Made by a program: the position numbers and the translations under genes. A DNA stretch of 64,000 nucleotides from assembly GCF_000730605.1 (NCBI RefSeq), contig NZ_BBIS01000012.1, positions 1 through 64,000 of the forward strand. Reading direction: 5' to 3'. The notes under the pieces were generated by a model, which was given only the letters and a program-made list of their open reading frames with translations, made no database searches and was not told where the DNA came from. Of the stretch, positions 62,786-64,000 are shown one piece after another. The stretch comes from Pseudomonas monteilii NBRC 103158 = DSM 14164 (GTDB lineage Bacteria; Pseudomonadota; Gammaproteobacteria; Pseudomonadales; Pseudomonadaceae). Positions within the stretch are counted from its first letter, which is position 1; every line of letters starts with the position of its first letter.

Positions 62786-64000
62786 ACCTGCTCAAACCCC
62801 TGACCCCAAGCCTGCTGGCACTGGCCCTCGCGGCCTGTGCGGTAGGCCCGGACTACCAGGCCCCGGCCACCGAACCTGCGCAACTGAACAGCGACGTGCA
62901 GGCCAAGGCCTACGACCGTAGCCGCTTCGAAAGCCTGTGGTGGAAGCAGTTCGATGACCCGGTGCTGAACCAGCTGGTGCAGGCCTCGCTCGACGGCAAC
63001 CGTGATTTGCGCGTGGCCTTCGCCCGTTTGAGATCGGCGCGTTCGATCCGTGAAGACGCCGAGAACGATCAGTTCCCGGTGGTCACCAGCCGCGCCAGCA
63101 GCGACATTGGCAAGGGCCAGATCCCTGGCCAGACCACGCAGCGGGTGAACAGCGAGCGCTATGACCTGGGCCTGGACATGGCCTGGGAGCTTGACCTGTT
63201 CGGCCGCATCCAGCGCCAGATCGAGGCCAGCGAAGCCCAGGAAGCGGCGGCCGCCGCCGACCTGCAGCAGTTGCAGGTGAGCCTGATCGCCGAGCTGGTC
63301 GATGCCTACGGGCAGCTACGCGGTGCCCAGTTGCGCGAGAAGATCGCCCTGGCCAACCTCAAGACCCAGCAAGAATCGCGGACCATTACCGAAACCCTGC
63401 GCGATGCCGGTGTGGGCAACGACCTCGACGTGGTGCGTGCCGATGCACGCCTGGCCGGGGTCGAGGCCACTGTGCCGCAACTGCAAGCTGAACAGGCTCG
63501 GGCGCGTCATCGCATTGCCACCCTGCTCGGCCAGCGCCCAGAGGCACTCAGCGTAGACCTGTCGCCCAAGGCCCTGCCGGCCATCGCCAAGGCGTTGCCG
63601 GTAGGCGATCCGGGGGAACTGCTGCGCCGCCGCCCGGATATCCGCAGCGCCGAACGCCAACTGGCGGCCGCCACCGCCAACGTAGGCGTAGCCACGGCAG
63701 ACCTGTTCCCCCGCGTCAGCCTCAGCGGCTTCCTGGGCTTTACCGCCGCGCGTGGCTCGCAGATAGGCTCCTCGGCTGCCAATGCCTGGGCACTGGGCCC
63801 AAGCATTACCTGGGCGGCCTTCGACCTGGGCAGCGTGCGGGCCCGCCTGCGCGGCGCCAAGGCCGATGCCGAAGGGGCGCTGGCCAATTACGAGCAGCAG
63901 GTATTGCTGGCTCTGGAAGAGTCGGCCAATGCCTTCAGCGATTACGACAAGACCCAGCAGCGGCTGCTGTCGCTGATGCGCCAGAGCGATGCCAGCCGCA
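62782..64000 (+). CDS. oprN: OprN-type outer-membrane efflux channel (3' end outside window)
   Basis: At least 406 residues, open to the window edge. ATG overlaps the mexF stop (ATGA). Lipoprotein-type signal LALALAACAVGPDYQ with Cys near residue 19. TolC-family OEP repeats: WWKQFDDPVLNQLVQASLDGNRDLRVA near residue 54, ELVDAYGQLRGAQL, RRRPDIRSAERQLAAATANVGVATADLFPRVSL near 278. It forms the exit duct for MexEF. Confidence 0.94.
   Translation, partial: MNLLKPLTPSLLALALAACAVGPDYQAPATEPAQLNSDVQAKAYDRSRFESLWWKQFDDPVLNQLVQASLDGNRDLRVAFARLRSARSIREDAENDQFPVVTSRASSDIGKGQIPGQTTQRVNSERYDLGLDMAWELDLFGRIQRQIEASEAQEAAAAADLQQLQVSLIAELVDAYGQLRGAQLREKIALANLKTQQESRTITETLRDAGVGNDLDVVRADARLAGVEATVPQLQAEQARARHRIATLLGQRPEALSVDLSPKALPAIAKALPVGDPGELLRRRPDIRSAERQLAAATANVGVATADLFPRVSLSGFLGFTAARGSQIGSSAANAWALGPSITWAAFDLGSVRARLRGAKADAEGALANYEQQVLLALEESANAFSDYDKTQQRLLSLMRQSDASR

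Noticed and set aside
1..64000. tRNA or rRNA genes
   Set aside because: I scanned for cloverleaf-like segments with GTTCRANYC and for rRNA core sequence and saw none that I could support.

Overview
The window looks like a chromosomal segment of a fluorescent pseudomonad of the Pseudomonas putida group. It has high-GC coding sequence and a near-perfect REP-type inverted repeat. The gene order is one I associate with P. putida: kgu/ptxS/gad, gluconate gntR-gntK-gntT, a sigma-54 two-component set, orphan gspG/gspF, then mexEF-oprN. This attribution rests on recognised families and remembered gene order; no search was run.

Layout. 1-2.4 kb: 3' end of a BamA-like barrel gene, a small unknown gene and a secreted endonuclease I. 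2.5-11.7 kb: the 2-ketogluconate block (kguE-kguK-kguT-kguD, ptxS, and the three-subunit membrane gluconate 2-dehydrogenase), tied together by three identical PtxS palindromes; the cytochrome c subunit carries an in-frame amber codon. 12-13.5 kb: a histidine phosphatase/PAP2 phosphatase pair. 13.7-16.8 kb: an accessory patch with a short VasX-like type VI effector, a coupled membrane protein (probable immunity) and scrambled LysR and OprD remnants. 17-22.6 kb: a curlin-type fibre cluster with two paralogous large secreted proteins and two curlin-repeat proteins. 22.7-27.5 kb: housekeeping and stress genes (alkB, DUF1652, pirin, hydrolase, LysE-type exporter, GNAT). 27.5-34.4 kb: a TonB receptor, flavin monooxygenase, aldo/keto reductase and sulfonate-type binding protein operon, divergent from a LacI regulator with matching operators.

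34.5-35.5 kb: an orphan RHS-type toxin with a His/Cys C-terminal domain. 35.5-38.2 kb: a cobalamin riboswitch followed by cbtB, cbtA, cobE, cobM and a DUF1272 gene. 38.4-43.6 kb: a BvgAS-like phosphorelay and a convergent PAS chemoreceptor. 43.8-47.4 kb: gntR, gntK and gntT with three shared palindromes, and a small secreted protein. 47.4-52.0 kb: a sigma-54 response regulator with two tandem paralogous sensor kinases. 52.2-54.6 kb: a lytic transglycosylase and gspG/gspF. 54.6-58.1 kb: an accessory insert made of an IS3-type remnant, a lower-GC secreted PI-PLC-like protein with a VMO-I-type C-terminus, and an IS5-type remnant. 58.3-64 kb: mexE, mexF and the start of oprN.

Taken together the window handles sugar acids by two routes (gluconate uptake and phosphorylation; periplasmic oxidation to 2-ketogluconate and uptake). 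It also carries surface fibres, competition toxins, cobalt/B12 supply and drug efflux. The most noteworthy parts are the PI-PLC/VMO-I protein, the RHS toxin with clan-CD-like HG and AC motifs, the curlin cluster with its unrecognised partners, and the amber-interrupted gluconate dehydrogenase cytochrome.
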